A stretch of DNA of 64,000 nt from assembly GCF_051622035.1 (NCBI RefSeq), contig NC_135358.1:19068501-19132500 (forward strand), written 5' to 3'. Position 1 is the first letter of the stretch, and each line of letters opens with the position of its first letter. The translations under genes and the position numbers were made by a program. The notes under the pieces were generated by a model. That model had not been told where the DNA came from. It searched no databases and was given only the letters and a program-made list of their open reading frames with translations. This DNA comes from Arctopsyche grandis (lineage: Eukaryota; Arthropoda; Insecta; Trichoptera; Hydropsychidae). Below, piece after piece: positions 1-12,130 of the stretch.

Positions 1-1165
1 TTTTTATTTGATTAACAGGTACGTTACTTAGATTACAAATGTGTGCATAGTATTTCAAAAAATTCTTATCAATTCTACACAATCCGATAGTTGTCTTCAT
101 ACGCCCACTTTTTTGCAGTGCTAAACTTTAATAGACATGAATTTACACAAATATTTTGCTTTTTTTTCATAATTTATTGTTTTTTATCGCATTTTGTTTG
201 CATAATATTACACAGGTGGTGTATAATTTTTAACTGGTGTGCGACTTTGCTAACTTTACTTTAAAGCTTGTATGAATTTTCGATAGATGGCGCTATGTAC
301 TTGGTAATAATTTAAAACATTTTAGCGGTATGTACATATTTGGTAACTAACCTGAAGTGTTTATTCAGAATGTGGCCGTATTTTTTCAATATTTGCTCTG
401 CACATTTTAATATGTTTGAAACCCAATCTGTCGAACAGTTTATAATTAATCAAAAAGAAATGTTGAATCAATACGTATTTGTATGAGTCATCGAGATTAC
501 ACTTTTTTTCATTCGCGGAATTTTCGTATTGTTAACACTACTAGATAGTATTAGGAACGTTCTTGTGCAATACTGTGTCTGTCTTGCACAAGTGCCGAGA
601 GCCACGAAAGCGGGTTATCTTGTCAGAAAACTCCACAACCATTGCAAATAATAAAACGCGAAACTATGCGCGAAGAAAGTACGTGGGAATGTTTTCTGTA
701 GCGAAGTAAATGCATTTGGAACGTTTATTGGAAATACAAGATTTCGCTGGATCTATCTATCAACATTTAAAAAAAGACGAAGTGATTCACATACACTGAT
801 TTGAAATTGTACGTTTGAATCACACGGAACAAACAGGTTTTTCGTGCCCTTCCTAAGTCAGTGTCTTGAACGAGATGTAGGGGTTGTTGCCGGATATCCC
901 GTGTTGCGGCTCAGCGAATCTGACCTCTTTGTTGTGTCGAGAATAGTCGGAGTTGAACTTGAAATACCTAATACTATGCCTATACATGCCTTTTTATAGT
1001 ATTCATATTCATGCCTCGATACATTATGTAAAAATCTGCTTCATTTACAAACACACATTAAAAAAAAATGGTATCAACGAATTTTTCACATCTTCACAAG
1101 TAGCAATGAAAGTTTTAATAGTAAATTTTTTTTTTTTATATATACATACATATGATGTCCAATGC
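1..1165. other. gene-free AT-rich stretch
   Basis: No reading frame here resembles a protein and I see no splice-flanked exon. The part around 580-960 is less AT-rich than its surroundings but I recognise nothing in it. Confidence 0.5.
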
Positions 1166-2300
1166 ACTTAAAGAAGTATGGAACACTGTACGCTCGGCAC
1201 TACGAAGAGAGAGGTAGGGAAACGAATAAGTGGGTGAGAAGTATTTATTTCAGTTTAAGTTTGGACCATTGTGGCCAGGGCCGGCCCTAAGAGGCATCAG
1301 ACTAGGCACGTGCCTAGGGCGCTACGAGGCGCCCCCATTTTTCTTTTTTTTTGATTATTAAATTAAAAATAATTTGGTTTTCTTTGAACTTATAAAACAT
1401 TCTATATTCAACTTAATTTTTCTACTCGAAGTAACAATACTGCTTGTAAAATATTACAATTTATGAGGAACGCAGAACTGTCAAATATCAACGATTCACG
1501 AATAAAAGTTGCAAACTGTCGTCGGTACAATGGTAATTTGAAATTGTGTTTCATATAAAATAGAGCTGAAACATGTACATATTTATATATACATACATAT
1601 GTATATATCAGGGATGGATTTGCTTCACGAGATTAAATATCAACCAACCATATTCGAAAAAAAAATGTCTATAAATTGTTGAATATAAATTAATAATTAA
1701 TTAGAGTTATCCGTTTATTTTATTTTATTCATTTTTATATATAAAACGTTTTTGTTTTTGTCTTAATATATTTTTCTTCAACATAAAATTTCAAGAACTT
1801 TCATGAAATTTATTGTTAAAAATGTATGGGGCTATCTGAAACCAATCTCCCTATGGGCGCCATATACCCTCGGGCCGGGCATGATTGTGGCATTACAGGA
1901 GTTATACAAAACATGTCGATAATATACAGAAATATGAGAAAACAAGATATGTATACATATATGTATATTAAGACAAAAATACATTTATACATAATCACAA
2001 AAAAAAAACAATAGCATTAAAATGATAACAGATAAGTATGACGGAGGTAGTGGATAATAGTGAAGAGATTAAAATGAGGTGACATAGATTGAGAATGGAT
2101 GAAAGATGGACAAAATAACTGCTTGAATGGTACCCGTGACAGACTGTCGCCGACAGTGTAAAAGGTAGGCTGGACGGAAGATGAGTAGACGAAATTAGGA
2201 AATTGTGAGGTGAGATAGAGGAGAGTTGCTCAAAGCAGAGACGAATGGAAGCGTGTTGGAGAGGCGTTCATCCATTGGATTTTGAGTGGCTTTCGATGCT
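1166..2300 (+). mobile_element. 5'-truncated RTE-like LINE, split by an insertion
   Basis: Positions 1166-1244 and 2040-2300 match, in order, the 3' end of the element better preserved at 7378-7920 (the words for SMERCMLGI, KTWVRSM, DIVKR, WTK..LEWYP and KRVGEAFI). Between them lies 789 bp of unrelated DNA. This is the extreme C-terminal part of an RTE-clade reverse transcriptase ORF plus the 3' tail; stops and frameshifts make it dead. Identity as RTE-like rests on the YGCETWTL-type tail known from that group and seen in the sister copies. Confidence 0.6.
1245..2033. mobile_element. insertion within the LINE fragment, 6-bp target duplication
   Basis: The LINE word for VRSMT is broken after AAGTAT (1239-1244), and AAGTAT recurs at 2034-2039, where the LINE resumes. 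That is what a target-site duplication of at least 6 bp looks like. The insert starts with a GC-rich block (GGGCCGGCCCTAAG, 1279-1292) and is otherwise AT-rich with no coding sequence. It contains a GTGGCATTACAGG word (1887-1899) also found in the hairpin at 63261. I do not recognise its class. Confidence 0.5.
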
Positions 2301-3605
2301 GATATACATATTATTTTACAACTGTACAAGCTTGACGCTTGCTAGTATTGGGTGTATTTACGCAGATGCAATACATTTTTGCAAAAAAATATTTATTTGA
2401 ATGACACACTTATGTACATCCAACAGGAAGATCTATTCTAGTTAATGACTACTATTATATCAATTAATTCATAAAAAATAATAGTCCTAAAAGATTGATT
2501 AACTATAGTTATCTTTTGACTTTCATTCCTTAACATTTAATGATCGTTCTATGATAATGATAACCGTCATTGACAACACTGATCGCCAGTAGGGATGTTT
2601 GTAGAAAAATACTGACTACATTAAACTGTTTTCTAGAAAGTACCGTTTTTCTTCTGCATTGTCATTCATAACTTGAGATTTAGGACAGAAGAACTATCCT
2701 CGATGACGGCTAGTACCGCTTTTAACTGTTGTATTTATGACTTTCTTCGTACACATTTCTTTATTTATGACACAAGAACATTTTTCGCACTTATTATTGT
2801 TTGCTACTTTCACTTTTGTATTTTCATTCAAAAATCCTTTATTTATATGCGCGCTTAATGACAGAAAGTCATCACATGCTAATCTATTTTAGTGTGGAAT
2901 TTTTATGCCATATACACAAATTGCGTTTATTGTTAATTATATGTGAATAAAAAAACCATATTACCGTATTTTTTTTATTATCAAAATGAAAATTTTCTCC
3001 ATATCCTTCACTCTCGGGGGGGGATTTACCAGAGCAAATAATAATGTGAAAGGTTATCAAATGCAGGTCATTTTCGTACTTTGATGATTGGCGGCGTCGT
3101 TTTGACCTTACTGCGAATGTCAATTAATATTAATTAGCTTATTCTTCCTTTTATTTTCTATATACATTTATTTTTTTGGTTTAAAATACTGGGTCACAAA
3201 TTTGGCTAATAGAGGTGATTGAACTCTGCGTACGTACCTACATATGTATACATATTTTGAGTGTCTTTTTTTTTCTCTTTACAGTTACGTATTGATTGTG
3301 TATTTTGCGAACATGCGATGTGCATATATTAATTTACTCTATATATGCCTTTAAAATTAATATTTCTCAAAATTACCATTCGACATCAAAATAATGTTTG
3401 TTGTGAATGAAAAGCACACTCACGATGGATTATTCGAGAATATTTCATAAGCAACTATGTTCATAACTAATTTATGAATACAAATACAATTTTCTTCTGG
3501 CCTCTAATGGTAAGAAGACACTCAAAAGTGAGGCACGGTGTGCGTAGATACACTCCAGCTGTGAGAGGCGTATCTTAATGTATTTATTAATTCATACAAT
3601 CGTAC
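2301..3605. other. gene-free stretch
   Basis: AT-rich, no supported gene. Short open frames on both strands have no conserved motif or splice context. Confidence 0.5.
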
Positions 3606-3608
3606 TAT

Positions 3609-3712
3609 TTCGACACGTTTCTCGTGCATTTATTCAAATATAAGAATCAGTGTTATCAATTATGTACTGTCATACGAGGATAAAATATCGCCGAAAACAC
3701 TCCAGGGTGTGT
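3609..3712 (+). repeat. dispersed repeat family R1, copy 1
   Basis: One of six copies in the window of a sequence of about 110 bp that begins near TTCGACAAGTTTCTC and ends with GAAAACACTCCAGGGGGTG. This copy is diverged (TTCGACACGTTTCTC; CTCCAGGGTGTG). No coding capacity; class unknown. Confidence 0.6.
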
Positions 3713-4054
3713 TTTGTGAAGGGATGCGAAGGTACAGATTTGGCCTATCAAACTCATATCTAAAACTATTAAATTAAAACACGTACCGCATACTTCTGTC
3801 TACCTGAAAGGTAGCCACTGTTAAAACGAAATATTGTTTTTGAGTCTAAAATGATGGACTCACAATCCTCCATCAATTGCGATTTGCTCTAAACAAACCG
3901 CCCTCGTCTTTATTCTTAATAGCATGATCAATTTAAACTTAAATCACAACAAAAATTGTTATTGCTTTCTTCAGATTTATATTGTCTTCTTAAGATATTA
4001 TTATGGAAACTTTTTAGGGAGAATTATTTTAGTATGTTTGATGATGCTTTTATT

Positions 4055-4135
4055 TGCACAGAGCCGTCAACACGATTCAGTCAAATATAATTGGCAAACT
4101 GTGACAGGAGATGATCGATCTGATTTTTATGTCAT
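4055..4135. mobile_element. fragment of the SINE family found at 13965-14165
   Basis: The words AATTGGCAAACTGTGACAGG and GATGATCGA match the body of the tRNA-derived SINE further along (AATTGGCAAACTCTGATAGG, AACGATCA). The tRNA-like head is not evident here. Short match only. Confidence 0.4.
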
Positions 4136-4925
4136 CTGTGTATAGGTATGTAGATCCTGTCGATAGCAACTGGCAATCATCGATTTTTTTTTTGCAATTT
4201 CAGCCAGGTTTTAAAACCACGACCAGTAAGTAGGTGAACACTCTAAATGATGTCTTGAATATTTCCTTGTCCAATTTATGTACAAGGAAACTCGTGCATA
4301 TTTACATTCATTGATGCATTTGTGGTATACTACAGTGTAACTTGATAAGCTGCATATCAAATTAATGAGTCAGAACTACTGATGTTTTGAAAAAAATCTG
4401 ATTCTTCTGACGCTATCTGCTATTTATTTAATCAATTGCAAAATTGCTTTTATCTCAAATCGCTATTCGTCTTTATACCCTAGTACAGTCTGATAAAAAC
4501 ATGCATGATTCCAAGCGCGTACGTTCGCCACTCGCTCGACTTTTTCATTCAGCTGAACGAAATCGACAACAGCACTGCATCGGTTTATTGACTTTTGATT
4601 TGAGAGTCGACATTATCGATGGGGCAGTGTAAAAAACATAAATAAATAACCAAACGGAATATGTAATGAGCGTGTTGAATGTCGGAGAGAACACAATAGG
4701 CAACAGGTGAGCGCGAGGCCTCGCGTGGCTGAGCTCAGCCAATTCAGTGCGCGTTGCAACGCAGACCTCTTCACACGTCTCCAAACCATCTTCAAAACAT
4801 ACCTGAAACTCTGAAAAACTATCGTGTGAAATCTTGTGCAGTTCGGCTGTGATTGTGCTGTGCTGGACCCTCGTGTAACGGGAGTCCGACCTCTCGCCGG
4901 GTTCACTCTTCGTCTGAAATGTAAA

Positions 4926-5048
4926 ATGCGCGACGCAGGACCCCGTTGCGGTGATCATGTCACCGACAAGATCATCAGGTTGTTCGGATGGAGGCAGAGT
5001 TATCCCGTGGAGAAGCTCCAGAGGAGTATCCAACCCAGGATAGATTCG
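4926..5048 (+). CDS. possible first coding exon, gene unknown (perhaps bazooka alternative start)
   Basis: An island of higher GC (about 4690-5050) holds an ATG at 4926 followed by 41 codons without a stop, beginning MRDAGPRCGDHV, and then a strong splice donor (TCG|GTGAGA, intron from 5049). The exon ends in phase 0, the phase needed by the bazooka exon at 18411, so it could be a distant alternative first exon of that gene; that link is inference. I do not recognise the peptide. An open frame of 184 codons runs on the opposite strand of the same island but has no splice or motif support. Alternatively the whole island is an untranslated first exon or promoter. Confidence 0.3.
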
Positions 5049-7377
5049 GTGAGATTCGTTATCGGATGATTTCAATCTGAAGGGCTCCGTTCTGTACATA
5101 CTTTCTATGATTTTCCGCTTGCTTACGTGTCAATTTTATCTTATTAATTAAGACTTGCTTCCCAAGCTCCCCCCGCTCATGTATTTATTCATTGCTTGGA
5201 TTTTTTTTCGTAATATTCTATTCCCATGAGTTGCGATAAGGTGTATTGTTTTAAATGCGACGGAGTTTTCCCACGAGATCTGACTCTTCTTCAATGCTAA
5301 ACGCGAACGTTGAAGTTTTATATTCAAGTATGGATTTTTAAAATTTGTCCTTCAGTGTTGAATTCTTGTTTTGAGAAATTGTCGCTTGTGTCAATATAGT
5401 GCTAATTTTCACCTTGTTTGTATCTCTCTCTCTGTCGTCATCAGGCCAATTAACCGTCGCCATAATGACTGTCCCGTAATGTTTGATTATTTTCATAACC
5501 TCTGTGATTTAATGAATTGAAAACGATGGTTTTAATTTGACGTGTTTTTGGTAATCTTCTTCAATTTTGTATACGATTTATTTGATCGGAAGTGTTTCTG
5601 GGATGCTTTTAAGCACTTTCATATCGAATTATGTGTGTTTAATTTAATTCTATCCGGTAGTTTTGTTTCTAACCAATTTTATAATCATATATCGTACAAA
5701 TAAATGTACATATGTATACGCAATATTTCCGCTATTACGTATAGAAATGATTTTTTTATTATATTAGAATTACTACCGGAATACCGCTTCAAATTAATGA
5801 AAGAAAGGTGTTATTTTATGTAAGTAAAAAAAAAAACGTTGATTTTTCAGTACGTTTCATACGTTTCATCATAATAAAAGAGGTTTGTAAAAATATACCT
5901 TAAGTTAAGATAAATATTATACATTAAAAATAGAGAAATGCAAATATTATACATGCATACGCATCAGAAATTAATATGGACTCTGTGTTATGTCTTATGT
6001 ATACAGAAGCAGCCGTGCTAAATTTGCTTTTATAATTGACATTGTAGATTTTCTATATATGTATGTACATATGTGAAACATTTAGCAGCAAAGTGATGTG
6101 CAGATTGGATACAAACTTATAAAACGCTTGTCAACATTCGATTCCAAAGATAAAGAAAATTTCCCTTAAATGTGAAACTTATATCAATACATTTATGTAC
6201 TTTTGTCGACACACAGAGTTCAACGCAGCTCGTGTATTTTTGTTTACATAGTTTTACTCGTAAAAAAACTAGCTCGCCTGATCTATACTATGGCAATCCA
6301 GGCCAAAATTCATTCCTTGGAATATTTTCGGTGATATTTTATCCTTATATTGACAGTGATCAATAGCGGTGATATTCCCATATTTGAAGAAATGATGGAG
6401 ACACTTGTCTAAATAATAATATCGTACGAATTTACAATGACATAAGGATACGACCATCACAGCTGGAGTCTACCTAGGCAAGCTGTGACGTACGATTTAT
6501 TGTCTGCGCCCTTATGCACGTATGGGTTCTATGATAATTCCTAACAAGAGGATTACCCACGTTAGTATTGCTCACACGAAGATCCCAAACATAAAAACGA
6601 AACCAATAGAAAAAACTCTTCTGGGAAATAGTACGTTCACCGTACATGTGTATCTCGAGACTCACAAATTACCCAGACCTCGTTTAAAATTATCGTATCG
6701 TTAAATTGTCTTTTGCAAATAGCCGGTCATTATGTATAATTGTATTTATTTATTTAAATATTCCTTCGGTAATTTATACTCGTATGTTTGCGACCGTGCG
6801 TGATATGAAAGTAAAAAGAAAGGCGTTCTCTCACCGGTATTAATTTTCATTATTGTGTTTGCGAGCCGGTCAGTTGGAAAATGTTTTAGTTATTCACTAA
6901 AAAAAACAACGAAAGAGTGAAACTATTATTATTTCAAATTCGATGGATTACATAAACGATACGATATTGCATTATGATAAATTAATTGCACAATTATGTC
7001 GCTCATTTACATATGACGACTGGCTCCGAAAATGTGGTAATTTTTCAAACACTGATTCTTCTGTGTTTTGTGTTGTTTTTTTTTATTGTTTGATGCGGAT
7101 CAGTTTCCGCCGTTGTGTGCCTGTTTTCGGTGAAAGTATACCGGCACTGGAGCTCGAACTGCTCCAGTGACGGGAATGACATGGCAGATAACCACGGCTC
7201 TCGGTTTCAAATCCTATTATTACCGTGTCAAACGGCCGATGTCGTTTTGCTTCCTATGTCTTGCTAACAATAATTGAAATTGTCATGAACGAATTCAATC
7301 GAATTATCAGTTTCATGTCTGCAATCAAACTTATATGTATATTCATAGTTTAAATAATTGACATGTCCGGTAGTAAA
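5049..7377. other. gene-free stretch, possible intron
   Basis: AT-rich. Apart from an R1 repeat copy (6310-6412) I see no feature. If 4926-5048 is a first exon, this is intron. Confidence 0.4.
6310..6412 (-). repeat. dispersed repeat family R1, copy 2
   Basis: Reverse orientation: starts with a degenerate end (CCTTGGAATATTTTCGGTG), then GATATTTTATCC, TGACAGTGATC, CCCATATTTGAAGAAAT and ends at ACTTGTC, i.e. the reverse complement of the family. Confidence 0.65.
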
Positions 7378-7920
7378 GAAGAAGAAATGAAGAGACGTAT
7401 GAAATTAGGATGGAGTGCATTTGGACGAATGAATGCGGTTTTTAAATAAAAAATGCCACTTTGCCTGAAGAAAAAGATCTTCGATCAACGTGCTTTGCCA
7501 GTGATGACGTATGGATGTGAAACTTGGACATTGAACGTCAAGTTGCTATACAAAATCCAATTTACTCAAAGAAGTATGGAACGTTGTATGCTTGGCATAA
7601 CGAGGAAAGACAGGAAACGAAAAACGTGGGTGAGAAGTATGACAAGGTTTGTGGATATAGTGAAGAGATTGAAATGAAAATGAGCGGGCCACGTGGCTAG
7701 AAGAATTGACGAAAGGTGGACAAAAGAAATGCTAGAATGGTACCCGAGAGAATGCAAAACTGGTAAAAGGAAGACCGCAGGGAAGATGGGTAGACGATGA
7801 GTAAAATGTGTGTAGTGAGATGTATGAGAGTTGCGCAAAGCAGAGACATGTGGAAGCGTGTTGGAGAGGCCTTCATCCAGCAGTGGATTGCGAATGGCTG
7901 TAGATGATGATGATGATTCA
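7378..7920 (+). mobile_element. RTE-like LINE, 3' end (best preserved copy)
   Basis: Translation gives the C-terminal tail of a reverse transcriptase: MTYGCETWTL (from 7504), then RSMERCMLGITRK, KTWVRSM, GHVAR, RWTKEMLEWYPREC, VAQSRDMWKRVGEAF, with several frameshifts. It ends in a (GATGAT)n tail near 7900-7918, as RTE-clade elements usually end in a short tandem repeat. The polymerase core is missing, so this is a 5'-truncated, inactive copy. Related fragments sit at 1166, 11370, 11836, 32408 and (reverse) 38472. Confidence 0.75.
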
Positions 7921-9657
7921 ATGTAAACCATTTTCTGATTATTTGCAATTCGTTATAAGCAACTTTTTCGTCAAACTACACAGTGAAATGATGCAACTTA
8001 ACAATGCTACCCCAATAATTCCTAATAGATTAAGTAAATATGTATACTTCCAGATTTTAAATTCAAATTTTATTTATTTTTTATTTTGTTTCATTATACA
8101 ATTCTCGATAAATATTAAAGAAGGTGATTAAAAACATGAACAAATACAAATACATATAATACAGTATATCATAATGCAAAAATATAGGCAAATTTACAAT
8201 AAATTAAAAATTTTATTTAGTTTTCCTAATTTTAACATAATAATACTATAGAAATACTAAAGCATTGAGAGACTTATCCTCCAATGCCGATCTCAGTTTA
8301 TTACAGAGGTATACCAATATTATATTTATATTCGGTCAAGAATAAAACTGATTTTTTAAGAGAATTACAAGAAATAATTAAAATAAAGTATTCACCTTCT
8401 TCACCGAAATCAGATATCATCATCATTATCAAATATGATGATGATGATGATATCTGATGATAAATCTGTAGTACATTTTTATAAAATTTGCAACGTTCAT
8501 CGATTTTTAAATCAAAGGCATAGATAAAGAAAAACATGTTATAAAAAGTGAATATATTTATATTCATCTATCCTCATCGTCAATCTATTTTAGGAAAATA
8601 TTTTGTTAAATAATTCTTTGGATGTCATGTTATTTTATTCGTTTATTTCTATTTGGTATTATATTCGACATAAAATAGATACGAAAATGATGATGGTTAT
8701 TATTTTTTGCGACCCGGTTGGAATTCCCTCTATGTCTAAACATATGTAGAAATATTCAAATGTTTTCAATTTAATTTTCATATCCGATAAGCGATCAATT
8801 TTAACTACACATTTTTATTCTTTCAACATTTCCACTTGACATATGTATTGTGGCATCGACGATAGTACACCTGTATGTAAGCACCTGAAAGGCCTTCGAG
8901 TCTTGAACCACAGATATTAAATACATATATACATACGGTCTGATAACATTCCAATCTTTGGTTTACACCTAAGCTCAAATACACCTTGACGTGAGCAATT
9001 AGTAATTTAAATAATAATTTCGCGACATATCTACATACATTTGTTTATATAGTACAACACAATTAAACCATGAACGTAGATAATCCAGGTGACTCCATCT
9101 ATTCCAAGTACACCTGTAATCACAGATTAGTCACCGACCTCGCACTGTTAATTACATTAAAATTAATTAACATCGTCTCTACGAAAGGCAATTGAACTAA
9201 TATTGCTGTAATCAGTGGTTGCTTCACATTCAATCAATCGATAAATGACATGATCAAACGTGCATTTATTTCTTAAATCGTACATTTTTAAACCCATCCA
9301 AGATAGTTGTGTTCGAAACAAATATATATCCATACGTCGGCTTATATTTATTTATTACAATTTTGTCATAGTGACATACCATAGTCAGTATGGCACGTTA
9401 CGGTCCCAAATTAAACAATCCCTCAACTATGTAGATCAGTATATTTTAGATAAAACAATTAAAAATTAATATAAATCTGGTTGAGTAGCTTGATGCCCTT
9501 GGCAATAGGCGATGAAACCATGTACGTGCCCCATGTGAAGAGAATAAGGACGAAAACACACCAAGAGGCAAACTGCACGTTTTTTTTAAGATACTTTTGC
9601 ACGTTGAAAATATACGCATGCGCGCATAACCATTCCTGAGGCACGCAGTCCCAAAAA
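7921..9657. other. gene-free stretch with a palindrome
   Basis: AT-rich and without supported genes. A palindrome built on ATC/GAT triplets sits at 8411-8457 (CAGATATCATCATCAT against ATGATGATGATATCTG). Nothing else stands out. Confidence 0.45.
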
Positions 9658-9780
9658 ATCACCCCCTAGAGTGTTTGCAGTGATATTTTATCCTTGTAGT
9701 AACATTGCTTGCTTTGACAGTGATCGATAACGGTGATTCCCATACATATTTGAAGAAATATAAGAGAGACTTGTCGAAGT
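9658..9780 (-). repeat. dispersed repeat family R1, copy 3
   Basis: Reverse orientation, close to consensus: CACCCCCTAGAGTGTTTGC at the left, GATATTTTATCCTTG, CTTTGACAGTGATCGATAAC, and ACTTGTCGAA at the right. Confidence 0.7.
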
Positions 9781-11369
9781 AACCCTTCGGTGTATTTTCG
9801 CTTTAAATTGCGGTTTCTAATTTATCTGAGTTGGCTGGGAACATTGAATATGACATGACGGCAATAGCGCTAGCAATTCCAAAAAAAATATGATATTTTT
9901 ATTTTTTCAATTGATAACGTTCTAATTATGAAATCCAAGATGAATGAACAAACTAGTTTGGCAGATCAGCATATTTTTTTTGTAAAAGTTTCATGCCTTC
10001 TACTTATTATACATATATATGTATGGTTAAGTGCAACTTTATTTTCACTTCCGTTTCCTCGCTCCCATATTAGTCGGTACTTTAATCTATTCCTTACAGA
10101 TTTCTGATACAATGGATTTCTTTCTAGATTTGCTTCTTTCAAACGTACATATTTATTATTTTCATACATAGTTTCGCGTCTCCATCATTAGCTAATTAAT
10201 CATTATATCTATTCAATATTCATTAATATGTATTATTATTATTATTATTATTATGGTGATTTATGCTATGAAAGGAATTTAGTTTTCAATGCGGAAGAAT
10301 TGCGGTACCAAGAAGTGATGTCGCTTACGTTTTGAATGTTTTCAATGAATTATCCGCACGAAGTATTTATTAATTCATTATTAATAAATTAAAAATTCTG
10401 ACGTTTTCACTGAAAAATTCCTCGTCGACAAAAAATTCCAACCAAATACTTTCTTCGGACGTTACGTGTTGCGTGTCATTTGATCCAAGTCTTGGTTTCG
10501 ATTTTAATCGTATTATGTATGTACACGCGGATAATACACTTGTTAAAAGCGAAAAGACATATTTCAGATAATTGTGTAATTTTCAACACGTTCAACTAAT
10601 TATTCAACCAATTTGCGAACACGATACATCATTTGTACAACAAATTCATAGTAGAATCGATTGAGAACGACGCTCAATTAAAAATGTAAATACCTCGCGT
10701 TCATATAAATCATTTTATCAATTTCAGGATCAATTTCGAATACAGTGACAATATAATTAATAATGATAATTATATTATTGGTACGTCACCAATCAAGACA
10801 GGATTACGTTATCTGTTATCGTTTGACCCATCCGTCATGAACTGCTCGGATTTTCCCATTTTTTTTTCTTCCGATACGTTTTATTAAGATTGGGTCGCGT
10901 TCTTATCGTTTTATTTGGGTTTCTACAGGTGAACTTGTCTTGTGCTACGATTGGAATTGAGATTGAGCATCACATATTGACGTCATCTCTTTATCCCAAT
11001 CCCTTCCGGGTATTTTTCCTGCCGGATATGCGAAAAATCCTATTCAATCGCGTTACTTGGTCATTATAGCTGTATGTACTGTATATGTAGTTTGAAATCT
11101 GTCAATTTAACTTCTAGTTTCATTTATAGGAATTTGCTTAGATTTTGGTTATATATGCGATTCCATTCTTACCTCTGAGGTATCTTATTTCCGCTGTCTA
11201 AAATCTTTATTAGGATTCAAAAATTGTATCCAGCTAAAAATCCTGATCCCATGCATCTCTGTTTTATAACGTCTAGGATTTAGGAATTATTTCACATGCC
11301 GTTTTCTAACCTACATAACATATGTAAAATGCTTCTGTGACCGAAGAAATATATATTCGATTATTGTCT
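9781..11369. other. gene-free stretch
   Basis: AT-rich, with a short (TTA)n run at about 10231-10254. No coding signal. Confidence 0.45.
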
Positions 11370-11795
11370 TACCACTAATGACGTATGGATGCGAAACTTG
11401 GATATTGAACGCCAGAATGTTGCATAAGGCCCAGTGCACTAAAATAAGTGTGGAACGCTGTATTCTTCGCATAATGAGAGGTAGAAAAAATACGTGGGTT
11501 AGAAATATCACAAAGGTGGTTTATGTAATGGTGTGAGAGTAAAGATATTTAATTTACAAAATAGTGGGTGACGTAACTAGAAGAATGGACAAATTAAATG
11601 AAATGAAAAAAAAGGGCTAGAATGTTATCCGAGAGAATTTAAAACGGTGAAAAGGAAGGTCGCATGTGTAGATGAAATTAGGAAAACAAATGGGGTGAAA
11701 TGGATGAGAGTTGCCCAAAACAGAAACGAATAGAAGCGTGTTGGAGAGACTTTCATCCAGGAGTGAATGATGAGTGGATGATGATGGTGACGACT
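11370..11795 (+). mobile_element. RTE-like LINE 3' fragment
   Basis: Matches the copy at 7378 from MTYGCETW to the GATGATGAT tail, with many substitutions and stops. Dead, 5'-truncated copy. Confidence 0.65.
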
Positions 11796-11835
11796 TCTAT
11801 TAATGTGTCTTATTCTTCTTCCTGATGATGATGAT

Positions 11836-12118
11836 GTACAGAAAACGGAATACGTGGGTGAGACGTATGACAGGTTGATGTAATGTTAAAAGTGAAGAGA
11901 TTTAAATGGCATTGGGCGGGTCATGTATCAAGAAGAACGGACAAAAGAAGTTCTCGAATGGCACCAGAGAGAATGTTAAAGGAGCCACAGGGGAAATAGG
12001 TGGATGAAATAAAAAAAAATGTGTGGGATGACATGGATGATAGTTGAAAAATAAATCAAAGACTAATGGAAGCGTGTTGGAGAGGCCTTTATCGAACAAT
12101 GGATGGTGAATGGCTATT
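11836..12118 (+). mobile_element. RTE-like LINE 3' fragment
   Basis: Second fragment in the same orientation, 40 bp after the previous one, beginning at the word for KRNTWVRRM and ending in the conserved tail (GCGTGTTGGAGAGGCC). Because it repeats sequence already present in the preceding copy, it is a separate insertion or a tandem duplication, not a continuation. Confidence 0.6.
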
Positions 12119-12130
12119 GATCATGACATT

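Noticed and set aside
4545-5099. 184-codon frame on the minus strand over the GC island at 4.7-5.0 kb
   Set aside because: No motif and no splice sites; the opposite strand has a better supported exon with a consensus donor.
8411-8457. Palindrome CAGATATCATCATCAT / ATGATGATGATATCTG
   Set aside because: Likely a chance product of a trinucleotide run; no flanking duplication or related copies.
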